From the NCBI GenBank assembly GCA_023700885.1, contig JAMPYA010000012.1, positions 1 through 24,317 of the forward strand: a stretch of DNA of 24,317 nt, in the 5' to 3' direction. Shown here piece after piece: positions 5,160 to 13,069 of the stretch. The notes under the pieces are model-generated. The model searched no databases and was not told the DNA's origin. It saw only the letters and a program-made list of their open reading frames with translations. Made by a program: the position numbers and the translations under genes. Origin of the DNA: Flavobacteriaceae bacterium (GTDB lineage: Bacteria; Bacteroidota; Bacteroidia; Flavobacteriales; Flavobacteriaceae). Within the stretch, counting starts at the first letter, position 1. Every line of letters starts with the position of its first letter.

Positions 5160-6467
5160 ATGAAACGATTTAATAAGAATTTCTCTATTAAGGATATTAA
5201 TTTGTTAAAATCCCAATTACTACATTGGTGTCAAGAACAAGATGTTTTTTATTGGTTAGATTCAAACAATCATATAGATTCCTATAGTTCCTACGATGCA
5301 ATATTAGCCGTTGGAGAAAATTGTTCTATAACGTTAGATACTACAACTAATGCTTTTAATTTATTAAATGACTTTCAAAAAGCAAATAATGATTTTCTCT
5401 TTGGATTTCTTACATACGATCTAAAAAACGATATTGAAAATTTAACTTCTAACAATTGTGATAGATTAAAATTCCCCAATCTTTATTTTTTTCAACCTAA
5501 AAAATTAATATTCATTAAAAATAATATTGTTACTTTTTCTTACTTAAATGAATTTAAAACTGAGTTAGAATCAGATTTTCAATCTATTTCAACTCAGTTA
5601 ATAAACTTAAAAGAATCAGAAAATTCAATAAAAGAAAAAGAAATAAAACAACGAATTTCAAAAAAATCCTATTTAAAAAAATGCAATCAACTTTTGGAAC
5701 GTATCCATCGTGGAGATATTTATGAAATAAATTTATGCATGGAGTTTTTCTTAGAGCAGAGAAAAATCAATCCACTTAAAATATTTACTAAACTGAATTC
5801 AATATCAAGTGCTCCATTTTCCTGTTTTATTAGACATCACAACTTATTCTTATGCTCTTCATCTCCAGAGAGATATATTAAGAAAATTGGACAAAAAGTT
5901 ATTTCGCAACCCATAAAAGGAACTGCAAAGAGAGGGATTTCAGAAGTACAAGACACAGCATTAAAAAATGAATTAATAAATAATCCTAAAGAAAGATCAG
6001 AAAACATTATGATTGTAGATTTAGTTAGAAACGATCTTTCTAAAACAGCAATAAAAGGAAGTGTAAAAGTTGAAGAACTTTGCGGAATATATACTTTTAA
6101 ACAAGTACATCAACTTATTTCAACAGTTTCTTCAGAAATCCCAATTGAAACTGAACCAATTTCCATACTTAAAAATACATTTCCTATGGGAAGCATGACA
6201 GGAGCACCCAAAATATCTGCAATGAAAATAATTGAAGAAGTAGAAGAAACTAAACGCGGGCTCTATTCTGGTAGTGTTGGTTACTTTACTCCAGATGGAG
6301 ATTTTGATTTTAATGTAGTCATTCGAAGTATTTTACACAATTCTGACAATCAATACACTTCTTTTTCTGTTGGAAGTGCAATTACAACTCTTTCAAATCC
6401 CAAAAAAGAATATGAAGAATGTTTAATGAAAGGAAAAGCAATGAAGCAAGTATTAACAGAAGCTTAA
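5160..6467 (+). CDS. pabB: Aminodeoxychorismate synthase component I (PabB)
   Basis: Aminates chorismate to 4-amino-4-deoxychorismate for p-aminobenzoate and folate. The protein is 435 aa, with a divergent N-terminal half and a canonical chorismate-binding C-terminal half. PIKGT at 251-255 carries the lysine typical of PabB (TrpE has Ala there). The domain continues with ENIMIVDLVRNDLSK (281-295), PMGSMTGAPK (342-351), the GLYSGSVGYF strand (367-376) and the VGSAIT...EYEECLMKGKA end. The short N-terminal region lacks obvious tryptophan feedback residues. The amidotransferase partner (PabA) is not in the window. It is followed by tilS after 66 nt, an order common in Flavobacteriia. Confidence 0.93.
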   Translation: MKRFNKNFSIKDINLLKSQLLHWCQEQDVFYWLDSNNHIDSYSSYDAILAVGENCSITLDTTTNAFNLLNDFQKANNDFLFGFLTYDLKNDIENLTSNNCDRLKFPNLYFFQPKKLIFIKNNIVTFSYLNEFKTELESDFQSISTQLINLKESENSIKEKEIKQRISKKSYLKKCNQLLERIHRGDIYEINLCMEFFLEQRKINPLKIFTKLNSISSAPFSCFIRHHNLFLCSSSPERYIKKIGQKVISQPIKGTAKRGISEVQDTALKNELINNPKERSENIMIVDLVRNDLSKTAIKGSVKVEELCGIYTFKQVHQLISTVSSEIPIETEPISILKNTFPMGSMTGAPKISAMKIIEEVEETKRGLYSGSVGYFTPDGDFDFNVVIRSILHNSDNQYTSFSVGSAITTLSNPKKEYEECLMKGKAMKQVLTEA

Positions 6468-6472
6468 TTTTA

Positions 6473-6505
6473 TTGATTCATTTACAATAAAAAAGCATAA
6501 TTTTG
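6473..6505 (+). promoter_or_regulatory. Putative tilS promoter
   Basis: TTG (6473-6475), 22 nt, then TAATTTTG (6498-6505), matching the Bacteroidetes consensus. The ATG of tilS is 28 nt further on. Confidence 0.55.
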
Positions 6506-6533
6506 AGTTTCTAATAATCTCAGACCTAATCAA

Positions 6534-7898
6534 ATGTTAGAAAAATTCAAACAACATCTATTTAAAAATCACCCTTATCTAAAAGATAAAAAAATACTTA
6601 TTGCAGTTTCTGGAGGTCTTGATAGTATGATACTTACTCATTTAATGCATCAACTTAATTTAGATATAGCATTGGCACATTGCAACTTTAAATTAAGAGG
6701 TGCAGAAAGTGATACTGATGAACAATTTGTTAAAAATTACGCATCCATAAATAATATTCCCTTTTTTACAACATATTTTAACACCACTAAAATTGCAGAA
6801 AAAAATAAAATTTCTATACAAATGGCTGCAAGAGATCTTCGTTACGAGTGGTTTAATAAAATTTTAAATAAGCATCAATATGATTTCTTACTTACGGCGC
6901 ATCATTTAGACGATATGTTTGAAACATTTTTAATTAATTTATGTAGAGGAACAGGATTAGATGGCTTGATTGGAATACCACAAATTAATGATAAAATTGT
7001 GAGACCATTACTCATTTTTAGCCGCGAAGAAATATTTTCTTTTGCCCAAAAAGAAAAAATTGAATGGCGAGAAGATGAATCTAATTTAACTTTAAAATAC
7101 CATCGTAATAAAATAAGACACCAAGTTGTTCCTGTTTTAAAAGAATTAAATCCAAGTTTATTAAATTCTTTTCAAAACACCTTAAATCATCTAAAAAATA
7201 GTCAAGAAATTTTATTGAATCATATAAATGACATAAAAGATCAAATAATTATAAAAGAAGTATTATCAAACGATAAAGATATTATACTTAAAATTGTAAT
7301 TGAAAAATTTAACCGACTTTCTCATCCTAAAAATTACTTATTTGAACTACTTAAAAATTATGGATTTACAGAATGGGATGATGTTGCAAATTTAGGAAAT
7401 GCACAATCGGGTAAAACGGTTTTAAGCAAAACACATAGACTCATTAAAGATAGAGATTATTTATTGTTGACTTTAAATCCAAAAACTAAAACGGAAGATT
7501 CACATAGTAGCGAATATGAAATCTTACCGAATACAAAATCCATTTCTACACCTATTAATTTAAAATTTGAATCTTTAAATCCGGCAAATGTTAACCTAAA
7601 ATCAGCATCAGAAAATTATATAATTGTCGATAAAGATTTGTTAAAATTTCCTTTAATTCTTCGTAAATGGAAAAAAGGTGACTATTTTTACCCTTTCGGA
7701 ATGGAGGGAAGTAAAAAATTGAGTAAATTTTTTAAGGATGAGAAATATTCACTACCTCAAAAAGAAAATACGTGGTTACTTTGCTCTGAAAATCAAATTA
7801 TATGGGTTGTCGGAAAACGACCAGATAATCGATTTAGAGTTACCTCACAAACAAATCATATTTTAAAAATTACCATAGATAATGAAGAAATTTCTTAG
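6534..7898 (+). CDS. tilS: tRNA(Ile)-lysidine synthetase (TilS)
   Basis: Ligates lysine to C34 of the CAU-anticodon tRNA-Ile, so that it reads AUA; this is essential in most bacteria. The protein is 454 aa. It has an N-type ATP pyrophosphatase domain with the PP-loop SGGLDS at residues 26-31 and the substrate motif HHLDD (about 123-127). The RHQVVP segment follows, then a C-terminal TilS domain with the usual RKWKKGDYFYPFGM motif near 380. The last 17 nt overlap the start of the DsbD-like gene in another frame, implying co-transcription and possibly coupled translation. Confidence 0.96.
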   Translation: MLEKFKQHLFKNHPYLKDKKILIAVSGGLDSMILTHLMHQLNLDIALAHCNFKLRGAESDTDEQFVKNYASINNIPFFTTYFNTTKIAEKNKISIQMAARDLRYEWFNKILNKHQYDFLLTAHHLDDMFETFLINLCRGTGLDGLIGIPQINDKIVRPLLIFSREEIFSFAQKEKIEWREDESNLTLKYHRNKIRHQVVPVLKELNPSLLNSFQNTLNHLKNSQEILLNHINDIKDQIIIKEVLSNDKDIILKIVIEKFNRLSHPKNYLFELLKNYGFTEWDDVANLGNAQSGKTVLSKTHRLIKDRDYLLLTLNPKTKTEDSHSSEYEILPNTKSISTPINLKFESLNPANVNLKSASENYIIVDKDLLKFPLILRKWKKGDYFYPFGMEGSKKLSKFFKDEKYSLPQKENTWLLCSENQIIWVVGKRPDNRFRVTSQTNHILKITIDNEEIS

Positions 7899-9819
7899 TT
7901 TTTTATTAATATCATTCACACTTTTAACAGGACTTAAAGCACAAATATATGATCCTGTAAAATGGAATACTTCTGTAGAAAAAGTATCAGATTCTACTTA
8001 TTATTTGGTTACAATAGCAACTATTGAAAGTGGTTGGCATCTCTATTCTCAAAATGTTCCAGACGGCGGACCAATTCCTACTACATTTTTATACAAAACC
8101 AATGAACATTTTGAATTGATAAAAAACACAACTGAACCAAATGGAATTGAAGTTGATGATCAAGTTTTTGACATGAGGATTAAATATTTTGAGCACGAGG
8201 TTAACTTTAAACAACTGATCAAAATCTTAAATCCTGATTTAACAATTGTTAAAGGTGAAGTTGAGTTTATGGTATGTGATGATAAAAATTGCTTACCTCC
8301 CACTATTCAAGAATTAGAATTTAAAATTAAAGACGGCTCAGCAATTAGTGAAACAAAAACAGTTACAGAAACCCCTAAAGGAAAAGATACTTCTAAAAGA
8401 GGTCTATGGTCTATATTTATTTTAAGTTTTTTAGGAGGATTTGCTGCTCTTTTAACACCTTGTGTTTTCCCAATGATTCCAATGACGGTAAGTTTCTTTA
8501 CTAAACAAAGTAAAAACAAAGCCGTTGGTTTTCGAAATGCTATCATTTACGGAATTTCCATTATTGCAATATATGTTTTACTTGGTACTGTTGTAACTGC
8601 CATTTTTGGAGCCGATTCACTCAATGCACTCTCTACCAACGTTTGGTTTAATATCTTTTTCTTTTTACTGTTAGTTATTTTTGCCATTTCATTTTTAGGT
8701 GCTTTTGAAATTGTTTTACCCAGTTCATGGGGGACAAAAGTAGATGCTCAAGCAGACAGAGGTGGAATTATTGGCATCCTTTTTATGGCTTTAGCTTTGG
8801 CAATAGTTTCCTTTTCTTGTACAGGTCCAATTGTAGGAACTTTATTAGTTGAAGCAGCTTCTAAAGGAGGAATTGCACCTATAATTGGTATGTTCGGATT
8901 TTCATTAGCACTAGCTTTACCTTTTGGTTTATTTGCAGCTTTTCCAGGATGGCTTAATTCTTTGCCAAAATCGGGCGGATGGCTCAATACTGTAAAAGTA
9001 ACTTTAGGATTTTTAGAACTTGCTTTGGCATTCAAATTTTTATCTAATGCCGATTTAGTTTTACAATTACATTGGCTTGAACGCGAAGTATTTTTAGCTA
9101 TTTGGATCGCCATTTTTGGAGCGATGTCTTTATATTTATTCGGAAAAATAACCTTACCTCATGACACACCAAATGGACCTATTTCAGTAAGTCGATTTTT
9201 ATTAGGATTAATAACTTTAGCTTTTACAATTTATATGATTCCCGGACTTTGGGGCGCTCCATTAAAATTAATTAGCGGATTTCCACCACCTTTAAAATAT
9301 AGTGAATCTCCTCATGGCGTTGGATTTTCCAAATCAACAACTTCGACTAATTCTAGTAACGAAGGATTGCCAGATGGTGCTCATGAAGGTCCACATGATA
9401 TACTTGCTTTTGTAGATTATGAAAAAGGAATGAATTATGCTAAAGAAACAAATAAACCTATTTTAATAGATTTTACCGGACACGCCTGTGTTAATTGTAG
9501 AAAAATGGAAGATTATGTATGGTCAGATCCTAAAGTATTAGATATTTTAAAAAATGAAGTGGTATTAATTTCTTTATATGTTGATGATAAAAGAGAATTA
9601 CCCTTAGCAGAACAATATACCTCTGAAATAACTGGTAAAAAAATAAAATATATAGGTCAGAAATGGAGTGATTTTCAATTAAAAAATTACAAAGCAAATG
9701 CACAACCATTTTATGTTTTAATCAATCATGAAGAAAAAATGCTTAATAATCCTTCTGCATATGACCCAGATATTCAAACTTATATTAATTGGTTAAAAGA
9801 CGGTATTTCTAAGTTTTAG
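7882..9819 (+). CDS. dsbD: DsbD-type thiol:disulfide interchange protein
   Basis: Carries electrons from cytosolic thioredoxin across the inner membrane to periplasmic thiol proteins. The 645-aa protein has a signal peptide (residues 1-20, ending LKA|Q) and an N-terminal alpha domain with Cys132/Cys137 (VCDDKNCLPP). About eight membrane segments follow, carrying Cys194 (LTPCVFPMIP) and Cys313 (SFSCTGP). After a linker rich in Ser, Thr and His (about 475-505), there is a C-terminal thioredoxin domain with CVNC at 536-539. All six redox cysteines of the relay are therefore present. The start overlaps the tilS end by 17 nt and glutaminase follows after 6 nt. Confidence 0.94.
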   Translation: MKKFLSFLLISFTLLTGLKAQIYDPVKWNTSVEKVSDSTYYLVTIATIESGWHLYSQNVPDGGPIPTTFLYKTNEHFELIKNTTEPNGIEVDDQVFDMRIKYFEHEVNFKQLIKILNPDLTIVKGEVEFMVCDDKNCLPPTIQELEFKIKDGSAISETKTVTETPKGKDTSKRGLWSIFILSFLGGFAALLTPCVFPMIPMTVSFFTKQSKNKAVGFRNAIIYGISIIAIYVLLGTVVTAIFGADSLNALSTNVWFNIFFFLLLVIFAISFLGAFEIVLPSSWGTKVDAQADRGGIIGILFMALALAIVSFSCTGPIVGTLLVEAASKGGIAPIIGMFGFSLALALPFGLFAAFPGWLNSLPKSGGWLNTVKVTLGFLELALAFKFLSNADLVLQLHWLEREVFLAIWIAIFGAMSLYLFGKITLPHDTPNGPISVSRFLLGLITLAFTIYMIPGLWGAPLKLISGFPPPLKYSESPHGVGFSKSTTSTNSSNEGLPDGAHEGPHDILAFVDYEKGMNYAKETNKPILIDFTGHACVNCRKMEDYVWSDPKVLDILKNEVVLISLYVDDKRELPLAEQYTSEITGKKIKYIGQKWSDFQLKNYKANAQPFYVLINHEEKMLNNPSAYDPDIQTYINWLKDGISKF

Positions 9820-9825
9820 AACAAA

Positions 9826-10737
9826 ATGGATTATCAAAAATTACTAGAAAATATTTATTATCAAGTTAAAGATCAGGATAATAAAGGGGAATTAGCTACT
9901 TATATTCCTGAATTGGCTAGAATAAATCCTGATAAATTTGGTATAAGTTTACAGTTTATAGACGGACAAACATTTAATGTAGGAGATGCTCAAGAAAAAT
10001 TCTCTATACAAAGTATCGCTAAAGTATTTGCTTTTTCATTAGCTATTTCTTTAGTAGGAAAAGATATTTTTAAACGTGTTGGGGTTGAACCATCTGGTAA
10101 TTCATTTAACTCTTTAATTCAATTAGAATATGAAAAAGGAATTCCAAGAAATCCATTTATCAATGCCGGAGCTATAGTTGTTGCCGATATTCTTATATCT
10201 AATCTAAAGAATCCTAAAGAAGAACTTTTATTATTCATCGAAAAAGCAGCCGGAAAAAAGATTGAATACAATTATCAGGTTGCTCAATCTGAAAAATCTA
10301 CAGGTTTTAGAAATGCTGCATTAGCAAATATGTTAAAATCATATGGAAATTTACAAAATGATGTTGACCAAGTTCTAGATATCTATTTTCATTTGTGTTC
10401 TATTTCTATGACTTGTCAAGAATTGGCATCTTCATTTAAGTATTTAATTAATGGCGGTCAATTAATTTCTACTAATGAGCAGTTATTAACTTTGAGTCAA
10501 ACTAAAAGACTAAATGCCCTAATGCAAACTTGTGGTTTTTATGATGAAGCCGGAGAATTTACCTATAAAGTAGGTTTGCCTGGAAAAAGCGGCGTTGGCG
10601 GTGGTATCATAGCATTATATCCCGGGAAATTTACGATAGCTGTGTGGAGTCCGAAATTAAATGTTAAAGGCAACTCACTTAAAGGAATGAAAGTGCTAGA
10701 ACAATTTACTACAGATTCTCAATTATCTATTTTTTAG
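9826..10737 (+). CDS. glsA: Glutaminase (GlsA family)
   Basis: Hydrolyses glutamine to glutamate and ammonia. The 303-aa length is typical for the single-domain bacterial enzyme with a beta-lactamase-like fold. The catalytic Ser63-x-x-Lys66 lies in FSIQSIAK. Further substrate-site signatures are PRNPFINAGAI (108-117), EKSTGFRNAALA (156-167), the SISMTC helix (192-197) and YKVGLPGKSGVGGG (247-260), with the second catalytic Tyr247. It begins 6 nt after the DsbD-like gene, so it belongs to that transcript; no metabolic link between the two is obvious. Confidence 0.95.
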   Translation: MDYQKLLENIYYQVKDQDNKGELATYIPELARINPDKFGISLQFIDGQTFNVGDAQEKFSIQSIAKVFAFSLAISLVGKDIFKRVGVEPSGNSFNSLIQLEYEKGIPRNPFINAGAIVVADILISNLKNPKEELLLFIEKAAGKKIEYNYQVAQSEKSTGFRNAALANMLKSYGNLQNDVDQVLDIYFHLCSISMTCQELASSFKYLINGGQLISTNEQLLTLSQTKRLNALMQTCGFYDEAGEFTYKVGLPGKSGVGGGIIALYPGKFTIAVWSPKLNVKGNSLKGMKVLEQFTTDSQLSIF

Positions 10738-10856
10738 TTTATACAATATAACTAATTAAAAAAACAATTTATTGATGTTTACAACTGTTTTTAACTCAAA
10801 AATGCTATAAATAAAAAAAAAATAAAAAAAAACTAACGAATTGAAAAATAATACTA

Positions 10857-10864
10857 TAACTTTG
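10857..10864 (+). promoter_or_regulatory. Putative -7 box for the cold-shock gene (TAACTTTG)
   Basis: Perfect TAnnTTTG followed by C, 24 nt before the ATG at 10889, in an otherwise AT-only intergenic stretch. Confidence 0.6.
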
Positions 10865-10888
10865 CGCCAATTATAATAATTTAATATC

Positions 10889-11080
10889 ATGAATAAAGGT
10901 ACAGTAAAATTTTTTAATGAATCAAAAGGTTTCGGATTCATTAGTGATGAAAGTTCAAGCAAAGAATACTTTGTGCACATCTCTGGATTAGTTGACAAAA
11001 TTCAAGAAGGAGATACAGTAGAATTTGATTTACAAGACGGAAAAAAAGGTCTTAATGCGGTAAATGTAAAAGTAATTTAA
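10889..11080 (+). CDS. Cold-shock domain protein
   Basis: A 63-aa single OB-fold, nucleic-acid-binding protein. It has MNKGTVKFFNESKGFGFI at the start with RNP1 (KGFGFI, 13-18) and RNP2 (YFVHIS, 27-32). Length and motif order match the CspA family of RNA chaperones. It is slightly short because the loop after RNP2 is reduced. It is monocistronic, with its own promoter box and a strong terminator at 11106. Whether it is cold-induced or constitutive cannot be judged from sequence. Confidence 0.96.
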   Translation: MNKGTVKFFNESKGFGFISDESSSKEYFVHISGLVDKIQEGDTVEFDLQDGKKGLNAVNVKVI

Positions 11081-11105
11081 TATATACTTCTTAACTTTTT
11101 TATTT

Positions 11106-11136
11106 AATAGCCACGCTCTGCGTGGCTATTTTGTTT
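11106..11136 (+). terminator. Terminator of the cold-shock gene
   Basis: Perfect 11-bp stem AATAGCCACGC (11106-11116) / GCGTGGCTATT (11120-11130), TCT loop, then TTGTTTT. Confidence 0.92.
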
Positions 11137-11258
11137 TACAATATTTGTAATTTATCTATAAATAGAACCAAAAAAATTGCCATAAAAAACATTTTAAAAA
11201 ACAATTTACCGTAAATTTAATCGTTCATTTTGATAATATTAATTAATTTAAATTTATA

Positions 11259-12479
11259 GTGTACACAAATAGTTTTTTTGCTTTAAGTAATGCCTTTTTA
11301 TCTACAGATTCTAAATCTGAATTTGAGTCCAATGAAATACATAAATTAAATTTTCATTCAACTTCGTATAACTTATTACACGGTAGTGAAAACCATCATT
11401 GTAAAACACATAAAATAGATTTTAAAGAAAGTGCTGTTTTTAAAAATGAGGTCGACTCAATTGAAGATGATGTTCATATAAAAGATGTTTTTGTAACTGA
11501 AAATAAAGATTTTCAATATTATATTTTAAAGCCAAAAGGAGCACTTCCGTCAAAAAAAGTAACTTTTCTTTTTCATGGTTTTAATGAAAAAAATTGGGAC
11601 AAATATTTACCCTGGGGTAAAGCAATTTGTGAAAGAACTCAGAGTGCTGTCGTATTTTTTCCACTTGCTTTTCATATGCAAAGAGCACCCTTACAATGGA
11701 GTGAAAAAAGAAAAATGTTCGAACTTAGCGAACAACGAAAAAAGAAATTTCCAAATATCATAAATTCGTCCTTATCAAATGTAGCCATAAGTATGAGGCT
11801 TCATGCAATGCCACAAAGGTTTATATGGTCCGGAGTTCAAACATATTATGATGTTATTCAATTTATTGAAGATTGTAAAGCCGGAAAACACAAATTAATT
11901 GACAAAGACTTTACCTTTAACATGTTTGCCTATTCTATTGGAGGTTTATTGGCCGAAATTTTAAAATTATCTAACCACAAAAATTATTTCAACCATGCAA
12001 AAGTAGCTTTATTTTGCAGTGGTGCCGTTTTTAATAGAATTACTCCTGTTTCAAAATTTATAATAGATAGCGAGGCAATTGTTGCACTCTACTCCTATTT
12101 AGTTGAACATTTTGACAGTTTTTTAAAGAAAGATGAAATGTTAAATCATTTTATGTCTGACTCACATTTTGAAGGAAAAGTATTTCATGCCATGTTTGAA
12201 TATCAAAAAATGAAGAATTTTAGAGAGCAATTATTAAAAAAAGCTGAAAATCACTTTTATGCTATTGCCTTAAAGCAAGATGAAGTAATTCCTTCATATG
12301 AAGTCGTAAACACATTGCAAGGTGCTAATAGAAATATTAATATAAAAGTTGACGAAATTGATTTTGATTACGATTATTCACATGAGAATCCTTTTCCAAT
12401 CAAAAAAAATGGTTTTACAGAAATAGATAAAAGTTTTCAATTAGTATTTGACAAAATAGGAGATTTTTATAATAATTGA
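11259..12479 (+). CDS. DUF6051-like alpha/beta hydrolase
   Basis: A 406-aa protein with no signal peptide, starting at GTG because no in-frame ATG occurs before residue 140. It looks like an alpha/beta hydrolase. The oxyanion-hole motif HGFNE is at 106-110. The nucleophile elbow is AYSIGG with Ser226, where the usual first Gly of GxSxG is Ala. There is an Asp in KQDEVIP (341) and a His in YSHENPF (375), in the order of a complete catalytic triad. The arrangement resembles the Bacteroidetes DUF6051 family, recalled from the HGFNEK/WDKYLPW region; no search was run. The substrate is unknown. It stands between the cold-shock gene terminator and a dinB-like gene with its own promoter. Confidence 0.72.
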   Translation: MYTNSFFALSNAFLSTDSKSEFESNEIHKLNFHSTSYNLLHGSENHHCKTHKIDFKESAVFKNEVDSIEDDVHIKDVFVTENKDFQYYILKPKGALPSKKVTFLFHGFNEKNWDKYLPWGKAICERTQSAVVFFPLAFHMQRAPLQWSEKRKMFELSEQRKKKFPNIINSSLSNVAISMRLHAMPQRFIWSGVQTYYDVIQFIEDCKAGKHKLIDKDFTFNMFAYSIGGLLAEILKLSNHKNYFNHAKVALFCSGAVFNRITPVSKFIIDSEAIVALYSYLVEHFDSFLKKDEMLNHFMSDSHFEGKVFHAMFEYQKMKNFREQLLKKAENHFYAIALKQDEVIPSYEVVNTLQGANRNINIKVDEIDFDYDYSHENPFPIKKNGFTEIDKSFQLVFDKIGDFYNN

Positions 12480-12506
12480 TTTTACTAGCTTAAAACTGTA
12501 ACTTTA
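12476..12506 (+). promoter_or_regulatory. Putative promoter of the DinB-like gene
   Basis: TTG (12476-12478), 20 nt, TAACTTTA (12499-12506), one mismatch to TAnnTTTG. The TTG overlaps the stop of the preceding gene; the ATG is 15 nt downstream. Confidence 0.5.
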
Positions 12507-12521
12507 TAAAAATTTACATCT

Positions 12522-13046
12522 ATGATTAGTGCTAAAAATATTTCAGTTAATGAATATAATCCCTATTATCAAACATATATTGATGCACTTCGTGTAACAG
12601 AACTTTTTGATGCATTAAATAAATGCTATGAAGAAACCTTAGCTTTATTAGAACATAGAACTGAAGAAGAATTATTGTATCGTTATGGTATAGATAAATG
12701 GACGATTAAAGAAATTATTCAACATTTAATAGATGCTGAGCGCATTTTATGCTATCGCGCTTTAAGATTTTCTAGAAACGACAGCACCGATTTACCTGGT
12801 TATGATGAAAGTTGGTTTGTAGATTATTCAAATGCTAATAACCGAACTATTACAGATTTATTAACAGAATTTCATTGTGTTAGAAGCGCAACACGATCCT
12901 TATTCCAAAGTTTTACTGATGAAATGTTGTTAAGAACAGGTAACGCAAACAAAAGTGAAATGAGTGTTCGTGCTGCCGGAATAATTATTGCAGGTCATCA
13001 TTGGCATCATTTAAACGTAATTAAAGAAAGGTATTTAAATCGATAA
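12522..13046 (+). CDS. DinB-like (YfiT/DinB superfamily) metal-binding protein
   Basis: A 174-aa all-helical protein. It has the DinB-family features KWTIKEIIQHLIDAE (59-73), with metal-ligand His68, and the C-terminal GHHWHHLNVI helix (158-167), which provides two more histidines for the usual three-His site. The LEHRTEEELLYRY start of the bundle also fits. Some members are thiol-dependent transferases; most have no known substrate. It is separated by only 23 nt from the penicillin-acylase-like gene, so the two are probably co-transcribed. Confidence 0.88.
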   Translation: MISAKNISVNEYNPYYQTYIDALRVTELFDALNKCYEETLALLEHRTEEELLYRYGIDKWTIKEIIQHLIDAERILCYRALRFSRNDSTDLPGYDESWFVDYSNANNRTITDLLTEFHCVRSATRSLFQSFTDEMLLRTGNANKSEMSVRAAGIIIAGHHWHHLNVIKERYLNR

Positions 13047-13069
13047 AAAACACACCAAAACGCCATGTT

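Noticed and set aside
8748..9113. Minus-strand open frame of 121 codons inside the DsbD-like gene.
   Set aside because: It is antisense to a strongly conserved membrane domain, and its Ala/Lys/Pro composition is the mirror of that coding sequence.
10756..10998. Minus-strand open frame of 80 codons covering the cold-shock gene start.
   Set aside because: It is antisense to a clear cold-shock gene and its promoter, with low-complexity Phe/Ile composition.
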